A stretch of 9,103 nt of DNA from an uncultured Muribaculaceae bacterium (GCA_910584665.1 CAJUBL010000086.1:1-9103), one strand, 5' to 3'; positions 1-7,072 are shown, numbered from the stretch's first letter. Made by a program: numbers and translations. The notes: generated by a model from the sequence alone, not told the origin.

Positions 1-1335
1 TATCACCTTCAGTACATTTTCTACATCAGGAGCGACGTGCAGATTGTACAGCTGTTCTTTATTTACTACGATCATGACTCTGGAGCGGGAGTTGTATTCT
101 TCCTGATAGTCAATGTAACCGGCGTTTGAAAGCAGTCTCAGAGCCGACATGGCCTGGGATGGCTGCAGGGAGTATCGTTCGCAGAAAAGCCTGAAGTTAA
201 ACTCATGCAGGGTCTCGTATCCCTCACCTACGGCCACGTTGACAAAGACGCATGCTTTGGTATATATGTCACGTATGTAGTCGCGTGGAGGAAATGCATC
301 GGAAAGGCGTCGTGAGAGAACAGCTTTGTCACTCTGTGATACAAGTAATACGGCAAACGATTCCTTGCCGTCACGTCCGGCGCGTCCTGCCTCCTGATAG
401 TATTCCTCAAGCGACGGCGGCAGGTCATGGTGTATTACCAGACGGACATCGGGTTTGTCTATGCCCATACCGAATGCATTGGTAGCGACGATAACCCTTG
501 TTGTTCCGGCCTTCCAGCTATTCTGTCGCTCTGTCTTCAGTTCGGGAGTGAGTCCCGCATGATATCCCTCGGCACTGATGCCGGCGTGCTGCAATATACC
601 GGCCAGTTCGACCGTACGGCGGCGAGATCGTACGTAGACGATGGCCGTGCCTGGTACGCGTAAGAGTATCTCTATCATCTTGTGAGCCTTATTCTCGGTA
701 TTTCTCACGAGGTATGATATATTGTTGCGGGAAAAACTCAGTCTGAATATGTTGTTGCGTCGGGCGAACCGTAATTTGTCGGTGATATCAGTGACTACTT
801 CATTAGTTGCCGAGGCTGTTAATGCCAGGACCGGTACGCTCGGGAGTGCTCGTCTTACGCGATCGATGTTGAGGTAGCTGGGGCGGAAATCATATCCCCA
901 TTGTGATATGCAGTGGGCCTCGTCGACTACTATCAGTGATATGTCTGTATTATGCAGGAAACTGATGAAACGGTCTCCGATGAGTTTCTCGGGCGACACA
1001 TACAGGATTTTTACACGACCACTCTCGATATGATTGATTGCTACGCTGTTTTCCCGGAAGGTGAGTCCTGAGTGTAGGGCGATGGCTTTTATTCCGCGGT
1101 TTTTCAGATTGTCCACCTGGTCCTTCATGAGCGATATGAGAGGCGTGACCACGAGAGTTATGCCGGGAAGCATAAGAGCCGGTACCTGAAATGTTATCGA
1201 CTTTCCTCCTCCTGTAGGCATCAGCCCCAGTGTGTCATTGCCGGCGAGTACCGAATCTATGATTTCCTCCTGACAGGCTCTGAAGCTGTCATAGCCCCAG
1301 TACTCCCTGAGCACCTGTCGTGCCTCAGCGCTCAT
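1..1335 (-). CDS. recQ: ATP-dependent DNA helicase RecQ, 3' part cut by the window edge
   Basis: Superfamily 2 3'-5' DNA helicase that unwinds DNA for recombination repair and replication restart. The first 445 codons are visible from ATG at 1335; the C-terminus lies beyond base 1. Seen: Walker A PTGGGKS (residues 40-46), DEAH box (138-141) followed by the RecQ aromatic-rich loop CISQWGYDFRPSY (142-154), LALTASA (motif III), and motif VI QEAGRAGRDG (314-323) with both arginine fingers. The two RecA-like domains therefore span about 1-345 and look intact. After motif VI only two cysteines occur (Cys362, Cys385), so the four-cysteine zinc site of E. coli RecQ (Cys380/397/400/403) is not seen. 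The rest resembles a winged-helix-like region (FCERY to NAGYIDY). An HRDC domain, if present, would be off the edge. The ATG overlaps the end of recJ by 11 nt, which points to one transcript and probably coupled translation. RecQ unwinding feeds RecJ nuclease in the RecF pathway. Confidence 0.96.
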   Translation of the reverse strand, partial: MSAEARQVLREYWGYDSFRACQEEIIDSVLAGNDTLGLMPTGGGKSITFQVPALMLPGITLVVTPLISLMKDQVDNLKNRGIKAIALHSGLTFRENSVAINHIESGRVKILYVSPEKLIGDRFISFLHNTDISLIVVDEAHCISQWGYDFRPSYLNIDRVRRALPSVPVLALTASATNEVVTDITDKLRFARRNNIFRLSFSRNNISYLVRNTENKAHKMIEILLRVPGTAIVYVRSRRRTVELAGILQHAGISAEGYHAGLTPELKTERQNSWKAGTTRVIVATNAFGMGIDKPDVRLVIHHDLPPSLEEYYQEAGRAGRDGKESFAVLLVSQSDKAVLSRRLSDAFPPRDYIRDIYTKACVFVNVAVGEGYETLHEFNFRLFCERYSLQPSQAMSALRLLSNAGYIDYQEEYNSRSRVMIVVNKEQLYNLHVAPDVENVLKVI

Positions 1336-3058
1336 TGTCGATGTTGATCTCTTTGATAAGTAGTTGTATCGCGTTTGGTGCCGAGATATGCTTGTTTTCC
1401 TCGATCGTGTAACAGATGTCGAACGGCTTGCCTGCAGTGATATGTTCGAAATATTTTGACATATTGAAAGCTATACCGTTGAGTACCTTGCCCGATGTGT
1501 TGTCGACAAGTTCGAGCTTGATATGCTCTGACGAGCGGCCCACGAGCTTGCTGGTGCCGAAGTCCATGACGGCTCGGGTGCAGAATACCGGCTTGGTATT
1601 TCCCGGACCGTATGGATTGAATTTACGCAACAGAGCCAGAAAGTCATTGGATATATCGGCAAATGTCAGGAATGCATCTATATCCATCAGAGGAGTCTGT
1701 TGCTCGACAGTGATATTGTCGGCAATGTACTTTTCGAATCGGCGGGTGAACTCATGTATGTGTTCCTCCTTCATTGACAGGCCCACAGCATAAGTGTGTC
1801 CGCCGAAAGTCTCCAGCAGATCACGACAGGAGTCGACGGCGCTGTATATGTCAAATCCCTGTACCGAACGGGCGGAGCCTGTGGCGAGTCCATTGGAGAA
1901 CGTAAGCACTACTGCCGGTTTGTAATATAATTCGGTGAGACGGGATGCTACAATACCTATGATTCCTTTGTGCCAGTCTTTGTTGTAGATTACAATTGAC
2001 TTCATGAGCCGTTCACCGGGGTCTCGCGAGTCGAGAATGGCATTTGCCTCTGTAGTGATGCGTTTGTCGAGTTCCTTGCGGTCTTTATTATACTGATCGA
2101 TAGCTCGGGCACGCTCCAGAGCGTCGGCCATATCGCGGGATACCAGAAGGTCTACTGCTTCACGGCCGCTCTGCATGCGTCCTGATGCATTTATACGAGG
2201 ACCGATCTTGAAGATAACATCACTGATTGTGATTTCGTGTCCCAGAAGCTGGCATATTTTTATGATAGCCCTTAATCCGGTGTTGGGATTTGAATTGAGG
2301 CGTTTCAGACCGTGGAATGCCAGTATGCGGTTCTCGTCGGTCATCGATACAATATCGGCGGCGATGGATACGGCTACGAGATCAAGCATTGCGTAAAGAT
2401 CGCATGGATCAATACCGTTGCTCATCGAGAATGCCTGCATCAGTTTGAATCCCACTCCGCATCCCGAAAGATCCTTGAACGGGTATGTGCATTCTTCGAG
2501 CTTGGGATTCAGGATGGCAACGGCCGGCGGTCTTGTTTCATCCGGAACATGGTGGTCACAGATGATAAAATCTATGCCGAGCGATGCGGCATAGGCAATC
2601 TCGTCGATAGCTTTGATTCCACAGTCGAGAATGATGACAAGGCATACTCCCTGCTGTGCAAACTCGTCAATGGTATGACGGGAAATGCCATATCCGTCTT
2701 CATAGCGGGTAGGAATGTAATAATCTATGTTTGAGTAGAAGTTCTGGAGATACTTGTATACCAGAGCAACGGCAGTCGTGCCGTCGACATCATAGTCACC
2801 GTATACCATAATCTTCTCCTTTGACCCCAGGGCTCTGTTGAGCCTGTTCACAGCTTTGTCCATGTCGGGCATTAGGAACGGGTCGTGGAGGTCTCGTAAC
2901 GAGGGCCGGAAGAATCGTTCGGCTTCCTCGATTGACGTGATGCCACGCTGTACCAGCAGCTCGCTAACAGGAGGCACAGTCGCATATCGCTGAGCGAGCG
3001 CGGCCTCCGATTTTTGTTGTTCTGTTGTCAGGGGTAAGTAATTCCATTTACTTATCAT
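1325..3058 (-). CDS. recJ: Single-stranded-DNA-specific 5'-3' exonuclease RecJ
   Basis: DHH-family nuclease that degrades single-stranded DNA 5' to 3' in the RecF recombination pathway, mismatch repair and base excision repair. It is 577 residues, the same length as E. coli RecJ. Catalytic motifs in order: DYDVDGT (88-94), LDCGI (Asp145), the DHH triad itself (168-170), SIAADIV (231-237, with Asp235), GPRINASGRM (286-295), and the DHHA1-domain GGHTYAVGLS (419-428, more often GGHxxAAGLS). The C-terminal part (about 455-570) corresponds to the OB-fold that binds DNA. All metal-binding aspartates and histidines that I can place are present, so the protein should be active. The ATG at 3058 is chosen because the normal N-terminal segment follows directly; the upstream DNA is A-rich with no Shine-Dalgarno site, usual in Bacteroidota. 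It is the first gene of a recJ-recQ operon; its TGA at 1327-1325 lies inside the recQ start. Confidence 0.97.
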   Translation of the reverse strand: MISKWNYLPLTTEQQKSEAALAQRYATVPPVSELLVQRGITSIEEAERFFRPSLRDLHDPFLMPDMDKAVNRLNRALGSKEKIMVYGDYDVDGTTAVALVYKYLQNFYSNIDYYIPTRYEDGYGISRHTIDEFAQQGVCLVIILDCGIKAIDEIAYAASLGIDFIICDHHVPDETRPPAVAILNPKLEECTYPFKDLSGCGVGFKLMQAFSMSNGIDPCDLYAMLDLVAVSIAADIVSMTDENRILAFHGLKRLNSNPNTGLRAIIKICQLLGHEITISDVIFKIGPRINASGRMQSGREAVDLLVSRDMADALERARAIDQYNKDRKELDKRITTEANAILDSRDPGERLMKSIVIYNKDWHKGIIGIVASRLTELYYKPAVVLTFSNGLATGSARSVQGFDIYSAVDSCRDLLETFGGHTYAVGLSMKEEHIHEFTRRFEKYIADNITVEQQTPLMDIDAFLTFADISNDFLALLRKFNPYGPGNTKPVFCTRAVMDFGTSKLVGRSSEHIKLELVDNTSGKVLNGIAFNMSKYFEHITAGKPFDICYTIEENKHISAPNAIQLLIKEINIDNER

Positions 3059-3217
3059 TTATGTTGTTTTTTTATTATCGAGTCATAGGTGATGCTTTGT
3101 CAAGCCATTGTCGGATAAGCTGTTCGCCCGCATCACAGGGGTGGAAAATATATAGAGTAAGCAATCGCTCCGAGTGTGTACTCAACGGTATTATTGGTAC
3201 AGAGCTATACTTTTGTG

Positions 3218-3225
3218 CAAATATA
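3218..3225 (-). promoter_or_regulatory. Candidate recJ-recQ promoter -7 box
   Basis: The minus strand reads TATATTTG, an exact match to the Bacteroidota -7 consensus TAnnTTTG. No convincing TTTG/TTG box lies 19-21 nt upstream; that place is taken by the terminator stem. If used, transcription would start near 3212 and give a leader of about 150 nt before the recJ ATG. It is the best candidate in the gap, but only half of a promoter is visible. Confidence 0.4.
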
Positions 3226-3228
3226 GCC

Positions 3229-3267
3229 AAAAAAAATTATAGTTCCACGTGTGGTGAAACTATAATT
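3229..3267 (-). terminator. Rho-independent terminator of the clostripain-mscS unit
   Basis: Perfect 10-bp arms (3258-3267 and 3235-3244) enclose 13 nt that can pair further as CCA/TGG. On the minus strand the second arm runs directly into a run of eight T (3236-3229). There is no T run on the other side, so it acts only in the minus direction. It lies about 100 nt after the channel gene stop and just before the presumed recJ promoter. Confidence 0.75.
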
Positions 3268-3363
3268 GCATTATAGAGTATTAAAAAATTATTTTTTTAG
3301 TTAACTCAATACTTCGTTACTCAAGTGTGATGCTGTATGTGTTTATACGATGGAGTGGTAATA

Positions 3364-4512
3364 TTACTGTGGAGCGTCGCTTGTTACGTGGACGTCCATC
3401 TGAGGAAAAGGGAACGAAATGCCGGCTTTTGTAGGTAACTCGTTGTATATACGTTCATTAAGATCGTAATATACTCCCCAGTAGTCAGATGTTCTGACCC
3501 AGGCACGTGCCGAAAGATTGACGCTGCTGTCAGCGAGCTGGTCTACTACAACTTTGGGTGAATAGTCGGCGGTGGCCACCAGTTCGCTGAGGATGTTATC
3601 ACGTGAGGCTTTCCATCGGTTGAGTGCATCGCGTACTTTTCTCTTATTGTGGAACAGGCGGTAGAAAAAACCTGGTTTGCGTGGCATTACCCTGACCTGT
3701 TCTATAGATGAATTACCGGGTTCGACTTCATTCTGGTTATTGCCGTTCTTTTCCTTTACATTATCGGTTAGATCTGCACCAGGAGCGGTGGTGTCGGTCA
3801 TATGACCCTGCATCACCCGCTGGTCTGATGCGAAGATATCCATCAGGGCTTCGCGGGCGGCTTGTACATTGTCGCCATAAGATATTGACACTGTCCATGA
3901 TACACGTCGGTAATCCCGGCGTGACCAGTTGTTTATACTTGATGTTGACAGGCCTCCGTTTGGGATTATTATCGCCTTGTTGTCGGAAGTCGCTATGAGT
4001 GTGTGGAAGATCTGTATTTCGCTTACTGTTCCGGCATATCCTTGTGCTTCGATGTAGTCTCCTACCTTATACGGTTTTAGCAGGAGTATAAGCACACCGC
4101 CGGCAAAGTTCTGCAGGGTTCCGCTCAGTGCCATACCTATTGCGACACCGGCAGAGGCAAACAGAGCCAGGAACGAACTGGTCTCGATACCAAGTATACC
4201 TATGACGGTGACAATGAGTATAAAATATAGTATTATCTTGATAGTGGACAGAACGAACGTGGTGAGTGACGGATCGACACGACGTCTGAGCATTATTGAT
4301 CCTACGAAGCGATAGAGGCGTGTTATTATAAACTTGCCTATATAGAACACTACTATGGCAATGGCCAGGTTTATTGCAAACTTGACACAGTTTGATACGA
4401 GCTGATTCATTAGCTCGTCAAATGACATTGTCGAGAGACTTTTGATTTCCTGGTGGACAGAGGGCAGGTCGGCGGCTATATCCGGTGTAGTTACGGGCAG
4501 GTTCTGAAACAT
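3364..4512 (-). CDS. MscS-family mechanosensitive ion channel with an inserted cytoplasmic segment
   Basis: Small-conductance mechanosensitive channel of the inner membrane; family members open under membrane tension and release solutes on hypo-osmotic shock. Using ATG 4512 (382 residues), hydrophobic segments lie at about 43-63, 84-106 and 111-146. The third is the pore helix with the family pattern ASAGVAIGMALSGTLQNFAGG (split as 119-128 and 129-139), followed by the beta domain (KPYKVGDYIEAQG, SEIQIFHT, IIIPNG) and a C-terminal end GISFPFPQMDVHV very close to E. coli MscS. Between DQRVMQ and DYSPKVVVDQLADSS (about 234-318) there is an extra stretch of about 80 residues, first Asn/Glu-rich, then basic. 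The 286-residue E. coli protein lacks it. A longer in-frame ATG at 4578 would overlap the upstream peptidase gene by 53 nt and add no conserved sequence, so 4512 is preferred. That leaves a 13-nt gap, consistent with co-transcription with the peptidase. Confidence 0.93.
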   Translation of the reverse strand: MFQNLPVTTPDIAADLPSVHQEIKSLSTMSFDELMNQLVSNCVKFAINLAIAIVVFYIGKFIITRLYRFVGSIMLRRRVDPSLTTFVLSTIKIILYFILIVTVIGILGIETSSFLALFASAGVAIGMALSGTLQNFAGGVLILLLKPYKVGDYIEAQGYAGTVSEIQIFHTLIATSDNKAIIIPNGGLSTSSINNWSRRDYRRVSWTVSISYGDNVQAAREALMDIFASDQRVMQGHMTDTTAPGADLTDNVKEKNGNNQNEVEPGNSSIEQVRVMPRKPGFFYRLFHNKRKVRDALNRWKASRDNILSELVATADYSPKVVVDQLADSSVNLSARAWVRTSDYWGVYYDLNERIYNELPTKAGISFPFPQMDVHVTSDAPQ

Positions 4513-4525
4513 GGTGTCTGTTCTC

Positions 4526-5719
4526 TTATGGATTGTTGAAACTTGGTTCAACGACGTCGGTCCACCACTGAAGTTCACGATATCCGAACTTATCTATCTG
4601 CGGGTCGTCGTCGTTTTTTATTATTAACGTTGACAGGCCGCAATGGTTCGATAATGGTATTGCTGACCATAACATTGGTGTGGCGTAGGCGGCAATTACG
4701 GTCTGGCCTATGGCTGTAGGCACTACTTTTGTATATAGAGTGCTTTTGCCGGCCAGGGCGGTCGCATAATGTTGAAGGTCATAATATGACCAGTTATACT
4801 GGCGGTGGTCACCAGGCGTTTGAAAAGCCTGTGGTTCGTAATCGTCAGGTAGTCCTTTGCTGTCAGTATAAAGGGCACGCATTGAGCGAGCGAGTTCATC
4901 CATTGCAGCGGTCCTGATTACCGATATTGTGCATGTGCGGAGCATTCCCGACATCGAGTCGTAATGACGGAATGTCTCGTTGGCGGCCGCTATGAGATCG
5001 GAATTGGCGGGCATGAGGTATTTCAGAGTCTTGTCGTATGGCATTCCTTCGGCCGGAATCTCGGTGGCTGATGCCACGATATAATCGGTGACATTACGCA
5101 ACTCATAGGCAACCTCGACACCGGCCATGAAGCAACAGTCGAAATATATCCAGTCAAATTCTTTTCCATCAAGTACTGATGCCATAGTGGTGGTGTTCAT
5201 CCAGTAACTCTTATTGTCGGGTTGTGTCTCGCCGCCAAAGCTTAGTGGTGATATTTCAGAATAGTTTGTTGGCACGGCCTTTTTTTCTATTCCATCCTGT
5301 ACGTAGCCTGTTCCGTGTCCCCATAAGATCAGCCCGTAGCGGTCAGCCGGTGCCTTGGCTTTGACGTCGGCTATCACCTGTAACATGCGCTCTGAACTCA
5401 CAGACAGTGTCTTGTCGTCGTAGTTTATAATGGATATAAGGTTGCCGTCGGAATCAAACTCTTTGAGTGCCGGAGATGCATTATAGCTGTCGTGATAGAT
5501 GATAAGGCGTGAGTCTCCGAGATCTCCGTTGAGTACGGCGGTTTTTATTTCCTGCAGGTCTCTGCTGGCGTTTGATGACAGGTTGTTCTGGGCCACCATA
5601 TACAGAAGTACCGTGCGGGGGGTATGTTTAACTGCTGGGATAGGGTCGTCGCTGTCGCATGCCGTAATTGCGATGGTCGGGAACAATAGCAACAAGGCTG
5701 ATCTGAATATGTTTTTCAT
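4526..5719 (-). CDS. Clostripain-family (C11) cysteine peptidase, probable surface lipoprotein
   Basis: Member of the C11 peptidase family (clan CD). Characterised members such as clostripain and PmC11 of Parabacteroides cleave after Arg/Lys, and some self-activate by internal cleavage. The 397-residue protein starts with a lipoprotein signal: charged MKNIFR, a hydrophobic stretch, and a lipobox ending ITAC with Cys21 as the lipidated residue. Asp22-Ser-Asp-Asp25 follow, an acidic stretch like the Bacteroidota lipoprotein export signal, so surface exposure is inferred. Family motifs: RTVLLYMVAQNNL (35-47), LILWGHGTGY with presumed catalytic His135, and YFDCCFMAGVEVAYEL with presumed nucleophile Cys196 (the family has FDACLM; here the preceding position is also Cys). 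ASATEIPAEGMPY (217-228) matches the family segment after the nucleophile. Its own substrate cannot be read from the sequence. I see no clear -7 box in the 111 nt upstream. Confidence 0.9.
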   Translation of the reverse strand: MKNIFRSALLLLFPTIAITACDSDDPIPAVKHTPRTVLLYMVAQNNLSSNASRDLQEIKTAVLNGDLGDSRLIIYHDSYNASPALKEFDSDGNLISIINYDDKTLSVSSERMLQVIADVKAKAPADRYGLILWGHGTGYVQDGIEKKAVPTNYSEISPLSFGGETQPDNKSYWMNTTTMASVLDGKEFDWIYFDCCFMAGVEVAYELRNVTDYIVASATEIPAEGMPYDKTLKYLMPANSDLIAAANETFRHYDSMSGMLRTCTISVIRTAAMDELARSMRALYTDSKGLPDDYEPQAFQTPGDHRQYNWSYYDLQHYATALAGKSTLYTKVVPTAIGQTVIAAYATPMLWSAIPLSNHCGLSTLIIKNDDDPQIDKFGYRELQWWTDVVEPSFNNP

Positions 5720-5763
5720 TGCAGTAGGTTAATGGATCTGAAATGGAGCAAGTTGGGGAATGT

Positions 5764-5799
5764 ACAAAATGTGACGACTGTTTTGTCGTCACATTTTGT
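5764..5799. terminator. 15-bp perfect hairpin, probable terminator after fkbp
   Basis: Arms ACAAAATGTGACGAC (5764-5778) and GTCGTCACATTTTGT (5785-5799) are exact reverse complements around a 6-nt loop. The inner GTGACGAC stem followed by ATTTTGT resembles a Bacteroidota intrinsic terminator whose T-tract folds into the stem, and it is nearly symmetrical for both strands. No long T run follows outside the stem, so a role as a protein-binding or RNA-processing site remains possible. It separates lemA-fkbp from the peptidase-channel pair. Confidence 0.6.
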
Positions 5800-5830
5800 C
5801 ATGCGATTTATATGATAAGAAATAAAGAAG

Positions 5831-6379
5831 TCATTGTTTTACTTCATAGGCTGGAATATCGACGAGTTTGATGTCAAACTGCAAGGCGCTGTAAGGAGGA
5901 ATAGAACCTTGAGCATTGGCACCATATCCCTGCTGGTAAGGAATTACCACGCGGGCGCTGTCTCCTACACGCATTTCCTGTAGAGCTATGGTCCAGCCGG
6001 ATACGACACTGCTCAGTTTGGTTGTGAAGAGGCTGTCTACGGCTGTGAATGATGAGTCGAAGGGTACATCATTATATAATTTGCCTATGTACTTGACACT
6101 CACTGTGCTGGTGTATAATGGAGAAAGATTGCCGATAGTCTTGGTACGGTCGTTGAAGAAATGCATGTATACGTATGCGCTCTTGTTCCATTCGGGTATT
6201 ACGCGGTTATAGAAAGCCTGGCCGTCCTCCCCTACGAGCGCACCCTGCTGTAACAGCCAGTCATTATTGGCGTCACGCCATTCGCTGTAATCGTTCCAGG
6301 TATTGTCGTCATCGCATGACGTGGTGATCAAGGCCGCACCGGCCATTAATATCGGTATTATTAGAAATATACGTTTCAT
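5831..6379 (-). CDS. FKBP-type peptidyl-prolyl cis-trans isomerase, lipoprotein
   Basis: Catalyses cis-trans isomerisation of X-Pro bonds and probably helps envelope proteins fold. It has 182 residues. The N-terminus MKRIF plus hydrophobic stretch ends in lipobox TTSC, with Cys22 as the lipidated residue; Asp23-Asp24-Asp25 follow, an acidic patch typical of surface-exported Bacteroidota lipoproteins. Residues 23-85 form a Trp/Asn-rich spacer. The FKBP domain fills about 86-176 and keeps the ligand-pocket residues, with FKBP12 equivalents in parentheses: Tyr97 (Y26), Phe107-Asp108 (F36-D37), Trp129 (W59), Ile146 (I56-like pocket region, less certain), Tyr152 (Y82) and Phe168 (F99). The spacing of these residues matches FKBP12 to within one position, so the enzyme should be active. 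The gene starts 18 nt after the lemA stop and is probably co-transcribed with it. Confidence 0.94.
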   Translation of the reverse strand: MKRIFLIIPILMAGAALITTSCDDDNTWNDYSEWRDANNDWLLQQGALVGEDGQAFYNRVIPEWNKSAYVYMHFFNDRTKTIGNLSPLYTSTVSVKYIGKLYNDVPFDSSFTAVDSLFTTKLSSVVSGWTIALQEMRVGDSARVVIPYQQGYGANAQGSIPPYSALQFDIKLVDIPAYEVKQ

Positions 6380-6397
6380 AATGAATGGTTAAAACTC

Positions 6398-7033
6398 TTA
6401 AAACTCCACCTTGGGTGCGTGTTGCGCGCCTTCTTCGGCGGCAAACATCTGGCGGGTTGAGAATCCGAACATACCTGCGAAAATGTTGTTTGGAAAGCGG
6501 CGTACGCTGACGTTATAACTTTTGACAGCGTCGTTATATCTGGTGCGTTCGGTTGCTATGCGGTTCTCGGTGCCGGCAAGTTCGTCCTGCAACGACATGA
6601 AGTTCTCGTTGGCCTTGAGATCCGGATATGCTTCATGTACAGCGTTAACATAAAGGCCGAGTGCGCTTTGAAGGCGTTGCTGGGCCTGTGTGTATGCATT
6701 CATGGCTTCAGGGTTATAGGAGGCACTGTCAGCATTGACGGCTTTTACGGCCTGAAGAGCTGATCCAAGTCCGGCACGGGCGTCGGTTACTGCTTCGAAT
6801 GTTGTGGCTTCATGCCCGGCATATCCTTTTACGCTTGCTACAAGGTTAGGAATGAGGTCGGCACGGCGTTGGTACTGGTTTTCTACGTTGCCCCAGGTGT
6901 TGTCTACATTTTCCTGCTGTCCTACAAGAGAATTGTAGGTGGAACAGGCGGTACATCCGCCACCTAAGAGGATGATTGCCAACAGTGTGCCTACGACAGC
7001 CCATGTTATGGTTTTGGTTATTTTAGAACTCAT
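6398..7033 (-). CDS. lemA: LemA family membrane protein
   Basis: LemA proteins are membrane-anchored, mostly alpha-helical and of unsettled function. Using ATG 7033 the protein has 211 residues: a short basic N-terminus, a hydrophobic segment (about 9-26), then the family signature STYNSLVGQQENVDNTW, NQYQRRADLIPNLVASVKGY (53-71, with neighbouring residues) and HEATTFEAVTDAR. The C-terminal part carries RFPNNIFAGMFGF (179-191) and ends in APKVEF, as in the family. Cys27 and Cys30 follow the hydrophobic segment, so a lipoprotein rather than a signal anchor is possible; LGGGC is only a fair lipobox. An in-frame ATG at 7060 adds nine residues but would start about 6 nt after the expected transcription start. 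ATG 7033 lies 40 nt from the -7 box, the same distance as in the glyQS promoter, so it is preferred. LemA is often next to a TPM-domain gene; here its downstream neighbour is an FKBP. Confidence 0.93.
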   Translation of the reverse strand: MSSKITKTITWAVVGTLLAIILLGGGCTACSTYNSLVGQQENVDNTWGNVENQYQRRADLIPNLVASVKGYAGHEATTFEAVTDARAGLGSALQAVKAVNADSASYNPEAMNAYTQAQQRLQSALGLYVNAVHEAYPDLKANENFMSLQDELAGTENRIATERTRYNDAVKSYNVSVRRFPNNIFAGMFGFSTRQMFAAEEGAQHAPKVEF

Positions 7034-7072
7034 TGCGGGTAATAGTTTGATTAATTTCATTCAAATAACGTT

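Larger units (their letters stand above)
3059..3363 (-). other. Intergenic region between mscS and recJ: terminator, possible promoter and recJ leader
   Basis: This 305-nt stretch has no convincing gene. Reading in the minus direction it holds an AT-rich trailer of the channel gene (3268-3363), an intrinsic terminator (3229-3267), a candidate -7 box (3218-3225), and about 150 nt of recJ leader. The leader contains a 7-bp inverted repeat, GTGATGC (3136-3130) and GCATCAC (3095-3089), enclosing 34 nt. A 51-codon frame without ATG (TTG at 3230, stop at 3077-3075) also spans the leader. I treat that frame as probably chance. Confidence 0.6.

Noticed and set aside
1416..1793. Plus-strand open frame of 125 codons opposite the 3' part of recJ
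   Set aside because: Antisense shadow of the RecJ C-terminal domain, without any sign of its own.
2312..2734. Plus-strand open frame of 140 codons opposite recJ
   Set aside because: It is antisense to conserved RecJ motifs and its translation looks like no known family.
3025..3276. Plus-strand open frame of 83 codons across the recJ start and its upstream gap
   Set aside because: It overlaps the recJ start and runs through the terminator hairpin and promoter box; its translation is low-quality and matches nothing I know.
3277..3313. AGTATT/AATACT inverted repeat after the channel gene
   Set aside because: The arms are only 6 bp and AT-rich around a 25-nt loop in very AT-rich DNA, so chance is likely; the better terminator lies next to it.
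4513..4578. Longer N-terminus of the MscS protein from ATG 4578
   Set aside because: It would overlap the conserved peptidase gene by 53 nt and adds 22 residues that match no MscS feature; ATG 4512 follows the peptidase stop neatly.
4526..5719. C11 peptidase as part of a defence or cell-death system
   Set aside because: Clan CD peptidases occur in such systems, but this one has a lipoprotein signal and no nucleotide-sensing or effector partner nearby; its neighbours are housekeeping envelope genes.
7034..7060. Longer LemA from ATG 7060
   Set aside because: It would begin about 6 nt after the expected transcription start; ATG 7033 gives a leader of the same length as glyQS and the usual LemA N-terminus.
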